The notes under the pieces were generated by a model. The model did no database searches, was not told the origin of the DNA, and was given only the letters and a program-made list of their open reading frames with translations. This document shows positions 30,720-41,229 of a stretch of DNA of 64,000 nucleotides, piece after piece; within the stretch, counting starts at the first letter, position 1; each line of letters opens with the position of its first letter. The DNA is from Melissococcus plutonius ATCC 35311 (GTDB lineage Bacteria > Bacillota > Bacilli > Lactobacillales > Enterococcaceae). The stretch lies in contig NC_015516.1 in assembly GCF_000270185.1 (NCBI RefSeq), positions 1,655,501 to 1,719,500 on the forward strand, read 5' to 3'. The translations under genes and the position numbers were made by a program.

Positions 30720-31033
30720 TCCTTTTTTGTAACAAATCTACTATATGCTACCTTTCCCATCTTGAAAAGTCAATGCATTTTTCTTTAAGTTCTTTACAAA
30801 AATTTTTAATTATTTTTTATTAGATATGTATTCGTAGTTTAATCATTTTTTACCAAAAAGATAACTCACTATATTAATCTGAATGATTCTATTTATCTAT
30901 ATTGATGAAAAGAAAAGACAATTATTAACCTAACCATACCACAATTTTCTACCTAATAAACAATTGAAAAAAATATTTTGTTAATTGACGTTTTACTATC
31001 CATACGTATTGTCTAATCAGTATCTATATTTTT
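30720..31033. other. Gene-free spacer upstream of kimA
   Basis: About 310 AT-rich bases. No riboswitch fold or clear promoter was seen and no frame of interest. Confidence 0.4.
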
Positions 31034-32208
31034 CTATAATAAATAGGTATGATCAAATGTAATTATTACAGAATAATCACCTATACGTACATTTACTTTT
31101 TGTTGAATTTTTTTTGTTAGTTCTTCTTCTGTTACTGGATATACAGTAGCAGGAAGGACCAAATCAAATAAAATTTTTGCTGGTTTCTCATGAATATCTA
31201 AGCGAATATCATGTATTTTTAACTCCTGATGAATTTCTTGAACAATTCGTCTGATCTCCTTGCGAACGAATTGTTGCTGTGTATCATGTAAATTTACTGG
31301 ATCAATATGACAAACTAAATCAACTGCTAATTCATCTTTAAATTGTTGTTCAATCTGATCAACAATTTCATGGGCTTCATTTAGATTTAATCGATCATCA
31401 ATTTCAATATGCACAGAAGCAAATGTTTTTCTGGGTCCATATTGATGAATGAGTAAATCATGATATCCTACAATAGAAGGCACAGAAGCCAGATATTTCT
31501 TCATTTTATCAATCTCTTTTTGATTTGGACGCATACCAATCAATTCATTAATAAATCCTCGGATCAACAGAATACCATTAACAATAATATAGCAAGCAAT
31601 TAAAAAACTAACATAACCATCAATTTCTAATCTTGTAAGCCATTGAATGCTGGCAGAAATAAGTACAGAAATTGTTATATAAACATCATAAATACTATCT
31701 TTTGAAGAAGCAATCAATGTTTCAGAGTGAATCTTTTCAGCAATTTTTTTATAAAAAACGCCTTGCCAAACTTTTATCAAAATTGAAAATAATAAGATAA
31801 AGATAATAGTTGAATTAATATGAACAGCTTGAGGTGTTTTAATTCGTTCAATTGAACTAGTTAAAAAACGAAAACCTACAACGATAATGGAAATAGAAAC
31901 CAACATACCGCTAATATATTCGAAGCGTTCATGTCCATAAGGATGGTTTTGATCTGCTGGTTTACCAGAGATATAAAAACCAACTAATGTTAGAATTGAT
32001 GAAACAGTATCAGATAAATTGTTCATAGCATCTGCCATAATGGATACGCTACCAGAGATGAGGCCAATGATTAATTTAATAATAAAAAGTAGAATATTTA
32101 GAAAAAAGCCGATCTTCCCTGCAAAAACTCCTAATGCTATATGTAAATTTGTTGTTTTTTTCTCTTGCTGTTTTTTTCAAAATAATTAATTAGAGATTGA
32201 ATCATCAT
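31034..32208 (-). pseudogene. Cation diffusion facilitator (CDF) transporter, frameshifted near the N-terminus
   Basis: The long frame from 32038 starts at MADAMNNLSD, which in CDF proteins lies in membrane helix 2, not at the N-terminus. Upstream in the same frame is HIALGVFAGKIGFFLN and a first helix, open back to a stop beside an A7 tract. ATG codons at 32208 and 32205 in another frame read IQSLINYFEK into that tract. One more A (A8 at 32171-32177) joins them as FEKKQQEKKTTNLHIA. The intact protein would be about 391 residues with six helices, metal sites in ADAMNNLSD and HPYGHERFEY, and a cytosolic C-terminal domain. CDF pumps export Zn2+, Mn2+ or Fe2+. An internal start at 32038 would lack helix 1 and has no ribosome site. 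Confidence 0.8.
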
Positions 32209-32475
32209 TGAATTTAACCTGCCTTTATTAACCTATGTTGTCACCATAAAGTTTACTATAAAATGAATTTTTTTGTTTGTATAGCAAAATGACTTATTTT
32301 TCATTATTCTTTTATTGTTTAGAAAAGCCAAACTTAACTTTGACGATCTCCATGTTTTTTTCTTAGTGTTACTTAACTTTTTAGATAAAAAATGGATTAT
32401 TTTCTTCATTTTTTTTGCTAATTATTTAGAAAAACAATCAATGAACCTACTTAAAATTATGAAAATTTATTCAAT
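32209..32475. other. Gene-free spacer
   Basis: Short AT-rich interval between the CDF locus and the next terminator; nothing recognised. Confidence 0.35.
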
Positions 32476-32521
32476 AAAAAGAAGAAGGGATCAAACAAAT
32501 CTTTGATCCCTTCTTCTTTTT
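32476..32521 (-). terminator. Strong terminator downstream of the YhgE/Pip locus
   Basis: A perfect 20-bp inverted repeat (AAAAAGAAGAAGGGATCAAA and complement) with a 6-base loop; A-run and T-run on opposite sides allow action on both strands. It lies about 140 bases after the Pip stop. Confidence 0.85.
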
Positions 32522-32663
32522 GATAGTAATATTAACTATCTTTTTTCCTTAGATTTTCATTTGTTTTTTCTTTAATAACAGAATCGTTAAACAAATCTAA
32601 AGAAAAATAATTTGGTTCTATCCCTCGTTCTCATAAATTGGTATTTCTAACTAACCTAAACGA

Positions 32664-35354
32664 TTAATGGAACAAATGACTTTCATGTGAAATATTCGTT
32701 AATTTTTTCGTTTGTTTTTCAATTGCTGGATAAAAAAGAACACCAAGGCAACCAAATATCAAAGTTAATATACATAAAATCGCAATTGCACGCCAAGCAT
32801 TTTGCCAATAAATACCTCCTGCTGATTCCCTTAATAGGTTTACCGCATGGGTAAACGGCAGTAGTGGATTAATTATTTGGAAGGACTTCCCAGAAACCTG
32901 AATTGGATAATTACCTCCACCACCAGAGATTGATAGTACTAGAATAATAATGGCTATTCCTTTTCCAATGTTCCCGAATAAAGCAACCAGTACATAGACC
33001 ATAGTTGTAAAGGTGATAGAAACTAATAAAGCAAACAATACACTATAAACAGGTTGTTTTACCGTAACTCCTAATAAAAACATATTTCCAAGTGCAACAA
33101 TTAAGGATTGTCCTATTCCAACAGTTAAAAAAGTTAACATGCGAGCTATAAATTGTTCTTGTTTAGTGAATTTTCTTTTCATTTTATCAACTAAATAATA
33201 ATCTGTTGTCGCCACACTTGAAAATAACACAGCACCTACCCATAAACATAAGGCTGTATAAAAAGGTGTAACAGAAGAACCATTATTTTTAATTGGGTAA
33301 ATGGCATGTTGAGCAATATCTATTGGTTGAGCAAAAAAGTTGCTTTCACGATTTGCATCTAATTTGAGTAATTTGATAATATCACCCAAATTTGCTGTCT
33401 GTTCTCCTTTATGAATAGCTGTTGCTGCTTTTGCTAATCCGGCTTTTAATGTAGGCCAATCATTAATAATTAGATCGTTCGCTTTATTTAGAGCTTCCTC
33501 AACAGCTGGCATTTTTTGATTCACCATTATTAGCGTATTTGTTAAATCATTTCTAATGCCTGGATAATCATTTTTAATAAAATCGGCTGCAGTATTTAAT
33601 TTCTTCGAAAGTATTGGCAATTCGTTATTATAAACATCAGCTCCCTTATTAATACCATTGATAATATCAGTCATATGACCATTTAATAAAGTGTTTGCCT
33701 CATGAATTTCCTTTTTCATGGCAGGTAATTCACTTTGATATTTTTCTAATATACTCAATGCATTGCTAATTGTTTTTTGAGTTGAACCTAATAAGTCATG
33801 GAAATGAACAGCTTTTGCTTGATCAATATATCCTTGTGCACTATTAATTGTATGAATTAACTTATCTAAAGCTACACTGATTTTCTGTTGTACCTCATCT
33901 ACATTAATGCTACCAATTTGTTCATTGACACGATTTGCTGTATTGGATATTTGGTTCAAATATGCATGTATTTGTGTAACATCACCATTTTGAACATAGC
34001 CATTAATGATTGTTAGTTTTTCATTTAGGTCTGTTAATTGTGCATTCGCCATTTTTAATTTAGTAATTGTTTCTTGCAAGCTACTATCACCAGAATTTTC
34101 AAGGATACAAATTAATTGTTCATTGGCTTGTTGTTGTTGAACAATCATTTCTTGTAATTGAGTAATTTGTTGATTAATCTTACCCTTCTCAGCCTGAATA
34201 TTTCCATCAGAAAGTACTTGTTGGAGCTTATTTACAATAGTTACTGTTTCATTGGTTACTTACTTGCACCTGACCTATCGTTGTTTTAATACTTGTTGAA
34301 ATTCCTGGTAGGGCATCTTGTAATTGCTTTGCTCCCTGAGCCGTTTTTTCTCCAAAATCACTCGCTTGATTTGTTAACCCTTCTATCTTGGGCAATGCTT
34401 GTTGAACCTTTTGAACAATTTGAAGTCCCTCTTTTGCCTCAGTAATGCCTTCAGTCATGGTTTGTTCAACGTTTGAGAAATCATTATCAACCATAGCCAA
34501 CTGTTTACCCGCATTTTGAATATCTGGAATTTTTTTCTGTAATGTTAGTATCGCACTTGCTTGTTGGGTGATTGAAGGTAATTTACCATTTAGGGCAATA
34601 ATTTTTTCACCAAGTTCATCTATTTGTGGTAAATAATTGGCAAATTCATTGGCTTTTGCTAATTTGTTTTTCATATCTGGTAATTGTGAATGAATTTTTG
34701 TAACTTCCTGAGTATACTTATCAATTGTTCCAACATTATCATTTGTTGACAATATTAAATTTTTTATTTTATTAATACTGACTAAATTTGAATCAACATT
34801 GTAACCAATTTCGTTGAATGTATGTAGTAAAGTATTACTAGCTGTTTTGATAAATTGATTTGTAATCTGCTCCTGTAGAGAAGAAGCCCCCTTAATTGTA
34901 ATCTTTGGCGCAATGGCATTGATTTTTTCATTAATTGAATATTCAATTTTTGGTTTTTTATATCTCCAGAAACGAAGCTCATTAGGTCTTTTGAAAATTC
35001 TCTAGGTAAATAGATGCCAGCGTAATATTTTCTAGATTTAACACCATCATCCAATACTTTTTTTGAATCAACAAATCGCCATCCCAATTGTTTGTTTTTA
35101 TGTAAATTTTTGAGTACTTCATCTCCAATATTAATTTTCTTTTCTTTAAGAGAAACAGTTTGATCATCGCTGTAGATAGCAATAGGTAGTTCACTTGTAT
35201 TTCCATAAGGATCCCATAAAGCACCAATATTGAACCAAGCATAAAGTGAGGGAATAATTAGTAAGGCAATAATTAATAATGTTGCAATAGGATTTTTAAA
35301 GACCCGTTGCCAATCCAATTTAAATAATTTAAAACTATTGTTTATATGTCTCAT
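32664..35354 (-). pseudogene. YhgE/Pip-family membrane protein, two frameshifts
   Basis: Three frames join into one protein of about 895 residues. The first (35354-34782) gives a membrane helix and the conserved [19 protein letters not shown] segment of YhgE/Pip proteins, then leaves frame at an A6 run (34964-34969; A7 restores [13 protein letters not shown]). The second (to 34249) is a long coiled-coil-like region rich in Leu/Asp/Lys. At 34256-34263 a GTAA tandem duplication breaks it; removing one copy joins QVQ to [11 protein letters not shown]. The third (34148-32664) ends the helical region and supplies six C-terminal membrane helices of the ABC-2 type with GIAIIILVLSISGGGGNYP. Lactococcal Pip is a phage infection protein; other members are linked to type VII secretion. 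As read no full-length product can form. Confidence 0.85.
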
Positions 35355-35679
35355 CTATACTCACCTTTTTCTTTCATGAATGCTAACAATTATTTACTTT
35401 AGCATATTATTTTAAATGCTATCAAATAACAAATTAGAGTTTTGTCGATTTATACGACAATTTTTGAAATCTGTCTTAGAAGAATGAATCCAATCCCCAA
35501 ATCACATTAAAATGAAAATGGATTCAAAAAATCATATCAAAAGCATAGTAAGTCTGTAAAATTGAATATATTTTTTCTCATTAGTAAATTCTTTTCATGA
35601 AAAAGGCAAGACAAGAAGATTGCCTTCTGTCTTACCCTTTGATCCATACTATTGTTCACAAAGAAGGTTATTTTTTTAC

Positions 35680-35931
35680 CTAAACAGTTTTATCTACTTG
35701 ATATTTTTTTAAAAATTTGCCTACAGCATCTTTGACTTCTTTTACATCATCCGGGTTTAAATAAGACAATGCCCGTGGCATAACACCCATTAAATACATT
35801 TTATTTAGCTGATTGGTTGATTTCTTCTCCATTATCTCAGATAAAAGTCTTTGCATATTTTCCTTATCTTCAGGCTTTGTTCGATCCATAATATAGGTGG
35901 TAAGCTTGTCTGCTCTTGCTTTTTCATCCAT
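35680..35931 (-). CDS. Small hypothetical protein
   Basis: ATG at 35931 follows AGGAGGT by about eight bases (a GTG three bases upstream is less well placed). The 83-residue protein is charged and helical, without membrane segment or signal: KLTTYIMDRTKPEDKE, then MQRLLSEIMEKK, then ALSYLNPDDVKEVKDAVGKFLKK. It is reminiscent of small conserved Enterococcus proteins, but I cannot name a family. It is a single gene; a partial hairpin (AAAGGCAAGACA...TGTCTTACCCTTT, about 35602-35641) lies after the stop. The strong ribosome site and helical periodicity argue that it is real. Confidence 0.6.
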   Translation of the reverse strand: MDEKARADKLTTYIMDRTKPEDKENMQRLLSEIMEKKSTNQLNKMYLMGVMPRALSYLNPDDVKEVKDAVGKFLKKYQVDKTV

Positions 35932-36136
35932 CACGTTTACCTCCTTTTATTTTTCCATTATAAACGGTGTTGAGCTCAAGGAAAAATTATTTGCATTTGT
36001 TAATTTCCAGCTTGATAACTAGTTTTAGAGAAAAGAAAACTGGTTCGTTATCTACTCTAACTTAATTTTTAGTCATAAATGACTGTTTAATTCTAATTTT
36101 TTGTGTAAATATGTAGATAATAAATCATCGATTAAG

Positions 36137-36889
36137 TTAACAAGTATAGCATTTCTTCATATCTGTTAAATTTTTTTCTGATAATTTTAACCCATCCTTA
36201 AAATAACCAAGAACACTACCAAAATGTTCTGCTATGGTGTTAAATGCTGTCTGTAAATATTCTCTTTTTACATATAGCATTGTTGAGATATGCTCTAATT
36301 CTTTCTCGGTTTTTCCTGAATGTCTTAATGTCTCTAATAATAAATCATTCGCTTGTTTACGCTGAATGTTTGTTTTTAAATAATCTTCAAAAATAGCTTC
36401 TTTTTTTACATCTAGTGCACTTAAAATCAAGGCAGCTCCAATACCTGTACGATCTTTTCCAGCAAAACAGTGAAATAATAGCGGTTCATCTGGATGACTT
36501 AAAAAATCTTCAAAAAAAGTTTGATATCCTTTAAGACTAGAATCTGCCAAGATCATTTCTTGATAAATTTTATTCATAACCTTTTCAGGTGACATATTTT
36601 CTTGACGAATTAAATCTTCCAACGAAGCACTTTTTCCGACAACACTTGCTAATAAATCGATATGCATATAAGAAGTACCAATTATTTCGTCATCTGGACG
36701 CTCTATTTTTTCTTTTTGATTTCTAAAATCATAAATCCTATTTATTTTATGCGTATCTATTAATAATGCTTGATCTTCTTGACATACGTTGACAAGTTCG
36801 CCACTTCGAAAGAAGCAATTTTTTTTAACCATTTTCCCATTCTTAGTTGAATAACCACCAATATCTCTAAAATTCACAATTGTTTGCAT
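36137..36889 (-). CDS. Protein-tyrosine phosphatase (Y_phosphatase3 type)
   Basis: The start is the ATG at 36889, eight bases after GGAG; an ATG 42 bases upstream lacks a site. The 250-residue cytosolic protein begins VNFRDIGGYSTKNG, the classic opening of this family, has RSGEL near residue 30 and YDFRNQKEKIERPD near 55, and the P-loop HCFAGKDRTGIG near 140 (CX5R with catalytic Cys and Arg). Relatives act on phosphotyrosine, phosphoserine or phosphoinositides (LipA/Ltp1-like). The substrate is unknown and there is no kinase neighbour. It is a single-gene unit. Confidence 0.88.
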   Translation of the reverse strand: MQTIVNFRDIGGYSTKNGKMVKKNCFFRSGELVNVCQEDQALLIDTHKINRIYDFRNQKEKIERPDDEIIGTSYMHIDLLASVVGKSASLEDLIRQENMSPEKVMNKIYQEMILADSSLKGYQTFFEDFLSHPDEPLLFHCFAGKDRTGIGAALILSALDVKKEAIFEDYLKTNIQRKQANDLLLETLRHSGKTEKELEHISTMLYVKREYLQTAFNTIAEHFGSVLGYFKDGLKLSEKNLTDMKKCYTC

Positions 36890-36931
36890 ATCTATAACTC
36901 CAATCCTAATTATCTTTAAAATAGGTTGCAT

Positions 36932-37467
36932 ACTTTAAAATAACACTTATTCATTTATTGTCTATTATGACGTATGTACAATCACTCATCACTATTATGA
37001 TAGCATAATTTTTTAACTACTTGACTAAAATTTAAATATTTTTTATAAATTCCAACTATAAAGATGGATTAAACCAATAAAAATACAATTCAAAATTTAT
37101 TTGAATTGTATGGTTTATGCTAACAGATAAAACTTGAATAAAAATAAATTTTATTTTTAATTAAAGAATAGGCTAAAAATTAGTTTTATTCCATTTTTAT
37201 TGAGAAATTGTAGAAAAACATCAGAGAATTATCTATATGAATATATCTTTTTTAACATCAATCTTACTAGAATAATTCACTGCAATTCTTTTAATAAAAT
37301 TAATTTGGCAATGAATTTGTTTAGAAATTGGCTTTTTAGGTATAATAGTGTTATTCATATTTTTATTCTGTTTTGAAATTTCGAAAAATCTTTTTAACCA
37401 TCAATCAAATGCAATTTTATAAGTATTTTTCTATTTATATTAAAGATAACTTGACTTTATTTTGCCT
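36932..37467. other. Gene-free AT-rich spacer
   Basis: About 535 bases without a credible frame. An imperfect AAATACAATTCAAAATTTATTTGAATTG hairpin near 37080-37108 (kept here as position only for its arms ACAATTCAAA/TTTGAATTGT) is the only structure seen. Confidence 0.4.
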
Positions 37468-38349
37468 TTAAGCTTCTGTTATATAGTCTTTAAAAAAAGC
37501 CAACTCAGTAAGATTACATATTCTTGCAATATCACTTTTTTGGTCCAAATGAAATACATGACCTAATTCACTTCTATCTTCATTTTCATATAAATTGTAC
37601 TGCACAGGAATCTGTTTTATTTCTAAGAATTTGGCAAATGGCGCTGCTAGGTCTTTTAAAAAATCATGTGATGCAGTCATTATACTTGTTGGTGGAAAAT
37701 TATTTGTAATGTACTTCTCTACTGGAAACTGACTAGACAGGGTTTTATCTATTGTATCTTGAAAATAATAAGGAAAATCTTTATTTATTTCTTCATTTTG
37801 ACCAATGAAATAAACACCGCAATTTAATGCAATCGCTTTAAATTTTATTTGAGCAATTTTAAAATCAAATAATTTTTCATAAGCTTCATTACTAATAAGT
37901 GTTGCATATTGCTCGGCTATTTGAGCACCGGCACTATCACCCACTACAAATATGTTTTCTAAATCAATAAAATATTCTTTATGATTGGCTAGTATCCAAT
38001 TCATTAAGTTGTTTGTATCTTCTAATGGTGCAGGATATCTAGTATTTTGTGCTAATCTATAATTAAAATTAATTACTGTAAATCCCTGTGTTGCTAAAAA
38101 CATTGTGTAGAATTTATAAATTTCTTTATCACCATAAAAGAATCCACCACCATGAATACTAATTATCGTAGGTAACAATTTTGTAGGTTTTTTTGGATAA
38201 TAAATATCTAATAAATTTTCTATTCCGTAAGGCCCATAAGTGATATTTTTATTTATTTCAATGGTTTGTGGCTCTTTTAATCCAGTATTACGTTTAGTAT
38301 CAATTGCTGAAAATTGCTTTCGCATGGCTTCTATATCTATTTTTTCCAT
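37468..38349 (-). CDS. Alpha/beta hydrolase, hormone-sensitive-lipase type esterase
   Basis: The start is the ATG at 38349 with GAAAGGAA upstream. The 293-residue cytosolic enzyme shows the HSL-family oxyanion motif IHGGGFFYGD near residue 65, the nucleophile elbow VVGDSAGAQIAE near 140 (Ser), an Asp in MTASHDFLKD near 222 and a C-terminal His in LGHVFHLDQ near 262, so a full catalytic triad is present. Substrates are likely short acyl esters; no specificity can be read. Neighbours give no pathway context. Long AT-rich spacers flank it on both sides. Confidence 0.88.
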   Translation of the reverse strand: MEKIDIEAMRKQFSAIDTKRNTGLKEPQTIEINKNITYGPYGIENLLDIYYPKKPTKLLPTIISIHGGGFFYGDKEIYKFYTMFLATQGFTVINFNYRLAQNTRYPAPLEDTNNLMNWILANHKEYFIDLENIFVVGDSAGAQIAEQYATLISNEAYEKLFDFKIAQIKFKAIALNCGVYFIGQNEEINKDFPYYFQDTIDKTLSSQFPVEKYITNNFPPTSIMTASHDFLKDLAAPFAKFLEIKQIPVQYNLYENEDRSELGHVFHLDQKSDIARICNLTELAFFKDYITEA

Positions 38350-38412
38350 TTTTATATTCCTTTCAGTATTATAATTCTGTTTACTTTTAAATCGAATGCA
38401 ACGATAACTCAA

Positions 38413-39015
38413 ATGAACAAATTATAGTCAATAACCATAAATAGGTAGGTGAAAAAAGTTAACTAGCAATAGATAAGCGATGTTTCTTTTTTTATATCTT
38501 ATCTTTTCTATGAATTATATTGTATATAGCTATTTTTTATTAAATGATTACTTTTTATCATCTTTCAATAACTACTGGGTATTTATTTAATAATTTTTTT
38601 TAAAATCAAAAATTTGACCTTTAGAAACTTATACTAATCAACTATTGATATTACAAAAGTACTGGATACATCATGAATAGATCTTTTAAACTCTAATTTT
38701 TGATATAATTCTAAGGACAGTATTCATCATCTGTTTAAATTTTATAGAAGAAAAGCAAGTTGAATTAATATAGTCAATGAAAAAGTTAAAGAGTGGGATG
38801 ACGAGCTTCTCACTCTTTAACTAGAAAAACAAATTAGACTATCTTTTGCCAACCATCTTAAGTTATTTGGACTTTCATCAAGATTATTATCAAATGATCA
38901 AATAACTATTCTAAATCAGCAAGGTATTTTTTGTGAGCGACAATTCTTTCTATTTGAAATAATTAGTTATTTTAACAAAGAAAATCATTGATTATTAAAA
39001 ATCAATACAGTGGCA
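38413..39015. other. Spacer with a terminator and a possible coding remnant
   Basis: About 600 bases. It contains the hairpin at 38784-38822 and, on the plus strand, 56 open codons at 38821-38991 without a usable start codon (reading FANHLKLFGLSSRLL then QGIFCERQFFLF). This looks protein-like but matches no family I know. Confidence 0.35.
38784..38822 (-). terminator. Probable terminator of the cshA-distal group ending in mazF
   Basis: AGTTAAAGAGTG (38784-38795) and its exact complement (38811-38822) form a 12-bp stem. It lies about 195 bases beyond the mazF stop. Confidence 0.5.
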
Positions 39016-39486
39016 TTATTTCACATAATTATATGTATGAACGTTTGCATTGGCAGTATTTGTTTTTTTCGTAGTTTTGGTACTTACTTGGGCTTTTACA
39101 TTGGTATCTGCTTTTTTCGTAGGTTTTACCGTTGAATTTTTCTCTTCATGGATGCCAATACTAACACCTAATGCCTGATCAACCGCATTCATTACTTCTA
39201 TTTCTAAATGGCAAACCCGCTCTTTTAGACGGACTTTATCGATTGTTCGAATTTGCTCAAGTAAAATAACGGAATCACGTTCAATACCTGTTTTTTTTGA
39301 ATTAATGCCAATATGTGTGGGTAATTTTGGTTTTGCTATTTTTGCTGTAATCGCAGCAACAATAATTGTCGGACTAAAATGATTGCCTAAATTGTTTTGA
39401 ATAATCAGAACAGGTCGTATTCCTCCCTGTTCAGAACCAACAACCGGGGATAGATCTGCAAAGTAGATATCTCCTCGTTTAACCAT
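39016..39486 (-). CDS. mazF: MazF/PemK-type mRNA interferase with an extended C-terminus
   Basis: MazF cuts single-stranded RNA at short motifs. The ATG at 39486 follows AAAGGAGGACC; a longer upstream start would overlap alr and lacks a site. Residues 1-112 are a standard MazF fold: [26 protein letters not shown] (catalytic Arg), [19 protein letters not shown] (catalytic Thr) and [12 protein letters not shown]. Family members usually end near residue 116; here about 44 further residues rich in Lys, Thr, Asn and Ala follow ([18 protein letters not shown]) to 156. The gene comes 38 bases after alr, the standard Firmicute location, but there is no room for the antitoxin gene mazE and none was seen nearby. 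Confidence 0.92.
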   Translation of the reverse strand: MVKRGDIYFADLSPVVGSEQGGIRPVLIIQNNLGNHFSPTIIVAAITAKIAKPKLPTHIGINSKKTGIERDSVILLEQIRTIDKVRLKERVCHLEIEVMNAVDQALGVSIGIHEEKNSTVKPTKKADTNVKAQVSTKTTKKTNTANANVHTYNYVK

Positions 39487-39524
39487 TAATATAGGTCCTC
39501 CTTTTTTATTTGTATTTCCTCTTT

Positions 39525-40643
39525 TTATTTGTATTCCCTTGGCACTCTTTGTGAGAAGGTACAAGCTACTTCATAATGAATGGTCTGCAAATGATCTGCA
39601 ATCATCTGTAAAGTAATCTCCTCCTCTTGATCTTTACCAACTAATGTTACCTTTGTTCCAACAGGAATTTCTTTCTTTAAATGAATCATACACTGATCCA
39701 TGGATACTCGTCCAATAATTTCACTTTTTTCACCATTCACTAATACATAAAAACCTTGCATATGTCTTAACCAACCATCTGCATACCCCATAGGAAAAGT
39801 ACCAATCCATTCATCCTGGGAAGTGATATACGTTTCTCCATAGCCAATCCCTTCTCCAGCTGGTAATTTTTTTACCTGAACTAATTCACTGGTAAGGCTA
39901 AGTGCAGGAAGTAATGGATAAGGTGTAGCAAGTTTGCCACCTGAGGGATTTAATCCATACATCGCTACACCAAAACGAACCATATTATAATTATTTTCTT
40001 GATGCCAAAGTGCAGTTGCACTGTTACTAACATGAACATACTGTGGTAAAAAGGGAAGAATTTGAATTATCTTTTGAAATTTTTCATTTTGATGATCAAA
40101 ATAATCTGTATCTCTCTCGTCTGCTGTAGAAAAATGGGTAAAGATGCCTTCCCATTCCATATAAGGATTATTTGTTATTGTATTTATTGCTTTTTTCACA
40201 GCTGTTTCGGTTAAGAAACCAATTCTTCCCATTCCTGTGTCCACTTTAATATGTAATCTCAAAGGTTTCCTTGGTTTTAACTTCTCTAAAATAATTGCTG
40301 CCCTCTCCAACCAAGATTGATCTGTGACAGTGACTGATAAATCGTAGGCTAATAAATCTTCAATATAATCAGGCATTACAATACCTAGGATAAGAATAGG
40401 ATCTGGTAATGACGCTTCACGTAACTCAAGGGCCTCATCTAGTAAAGCAACACAAAAACCGGTTGCTCCTCCCTTTTTTGCTGCATAGGCTGTTTGAACA
40501 GCGCCATGTCCATAGCCATTTGCTTTAACAACTGCAAATAATTCTGTTTCTGCTGCCAATCGCTTTTTTTCATTATGAACATTGTTATAGATTGCTTGTG
40601 TATCAATATGTATTTTTGTTGGACGATGCCGTCCTACAACCAT
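39525..40643 (-). CDS. alr: Alanine racemase
   Basis: Alr makes D-alanine for peptidoglycan and teichoic acids, using PLP. The 372-residue enzyme has the PLP lysine in [12 protein letters not shown] near residue 39, DTGMGRIGF near 134, SNSATAL near 205, and the catalytic tyrosine in [10 protein letters not shown] near 268; SMDQCMIHL near 315 is also typical. It lies 22 bases downstream of acpS and 38 bases upstream of mazF, so acpS-alr-mazF form one operon. ddl and murF, which use its product, lie a few kb away. Confidence 0.97.
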   Translation of the reverse strand: MVVGRHRPTKIHIDTQAIYNNVHNEKKRLAAETELFAVVKANGYGHGAVQTAYAAKKGGATGFCVALLDEALELREASLPDPILILGIVMPDYIEDLLAYDLSVTVTDQSWLERAAIILEKLKPRKPLRLHIKVDTGMGRIGFLTETAVKKAINTITNNPYMEWEGIFTHFSTADERDTDYFDHQNEKFQKIIQILPFLPQYVHVSNSATALWHQENNYNMVRFGVAMYGLNPSGGKLATPYPLLPALSLTSELVQVKKLPAGEGIGYGETYITSQDEWIGTFPMGYADGWLRHMQGFYVLVNGEKSEIIGRVSMDQCMIHLKKEIPVGTKVTLVGKDQEEEITLQMIADHLQTIHYEVACTFSQRVPREYK

Positions 40644-40664
40644 AATGTTTTCTTCCTTTCTTTT

Positions 40665-41018
40665 TTATAATTCTAATACAATTTGTGCAACTGCCATAAT
40701 CTCTGTATGAGAAATTGAAACAAATACTTCACCTGTATGTGGTGATTTTGAAATATAAGGACACCCTGTTTTTTGCTCTTTTAATATCTCTATGTCTTGA
40801 AAAGACACAGAGCCTATGCCTGTTCCCCAAGCCTTTGAGAAAGCTTCTTTACAGGCAAATCGTCCTGCAAGAAATTCAACTTGTCGTTTAGAGGAAAGCT
40901 TTTGAAAAATTTCTATTTCATTTTTTGTTAATACTTTAGTAATAAAGTTAGGCTTCGTTTGAATAATCGTTTTCATTCTAACTAATTCTACTATATCAAT
41001 TCCAATTCCTTTAATCAT
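40665..41018 (-). CDS. acpS: Holo-[acyl-carrier-protein] synthase
   Basis: AcpS transfers phosphopantetheine from CoA to acyl carrier protein. The 117-residue protein has both family motifs: GIGIDIVELVRM with the Mg2+ Asp near residue 8, and AGRFACKEAFSKAWGTG near 52-68 with the Glu of the second metal ligand; SHTEIMAVA closes the active site. It is the first gene of acpS-alr-mazF, with cshA next upstream and a strong hairpin between the two. Confidence 0.96.
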   Translation of the reverse strand: MIKGIGIDIVELVRMKTIIQTKPNFITKVLTKNEIEIFQKLSSKRQVEFLAGRFACKEAFSKAWGTGIGSVSFQDIEILKEQKTGCPYISKSPHTGEVFVSISHTEIMAVAQIVLEL

Positions 41019-41150
41019 AAATTTATAAGCATCCTTTATATTTCAAATTATATTTATTTTAACAAATTTTTCTAAAAATGCCACGTATTAACTACTAAAT
41101 TGTAAATAATTCTATTTTTAATGAGCTGATCAATCATTAGATTGTTTAAA

Positions 41151-41205
41151 AATGAATAAAAATAGCCTTTTATTAATCTTTAATAAAAGGCTATTTTTAT
41201 TCATT
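41151..41205. terminator. Perfect 25-bp inverted repeat, terminator between cshA and acpS
   Basis: Arms at 41151-41175 and 41181-41205 are perfectly complementary over 25 bases (core AATAGCCTTTTATTA) around a 5-base loop, with A/T runs built into both ends. It lies 25 bases after the cshA stop and should act as a bidirectional terminator; such a long perfect arm is unusual. Confidence 0.85.
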
Positions 41206-41229
41206 TGAATTATCATTTATTGGTAGTAA

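Noticed and set aside
30720-31033. c-di-AMP (ydaO) riboswitch before kimA
   Set aside because: The region is AT-rich without the conserved paired and loop motifs of that class.
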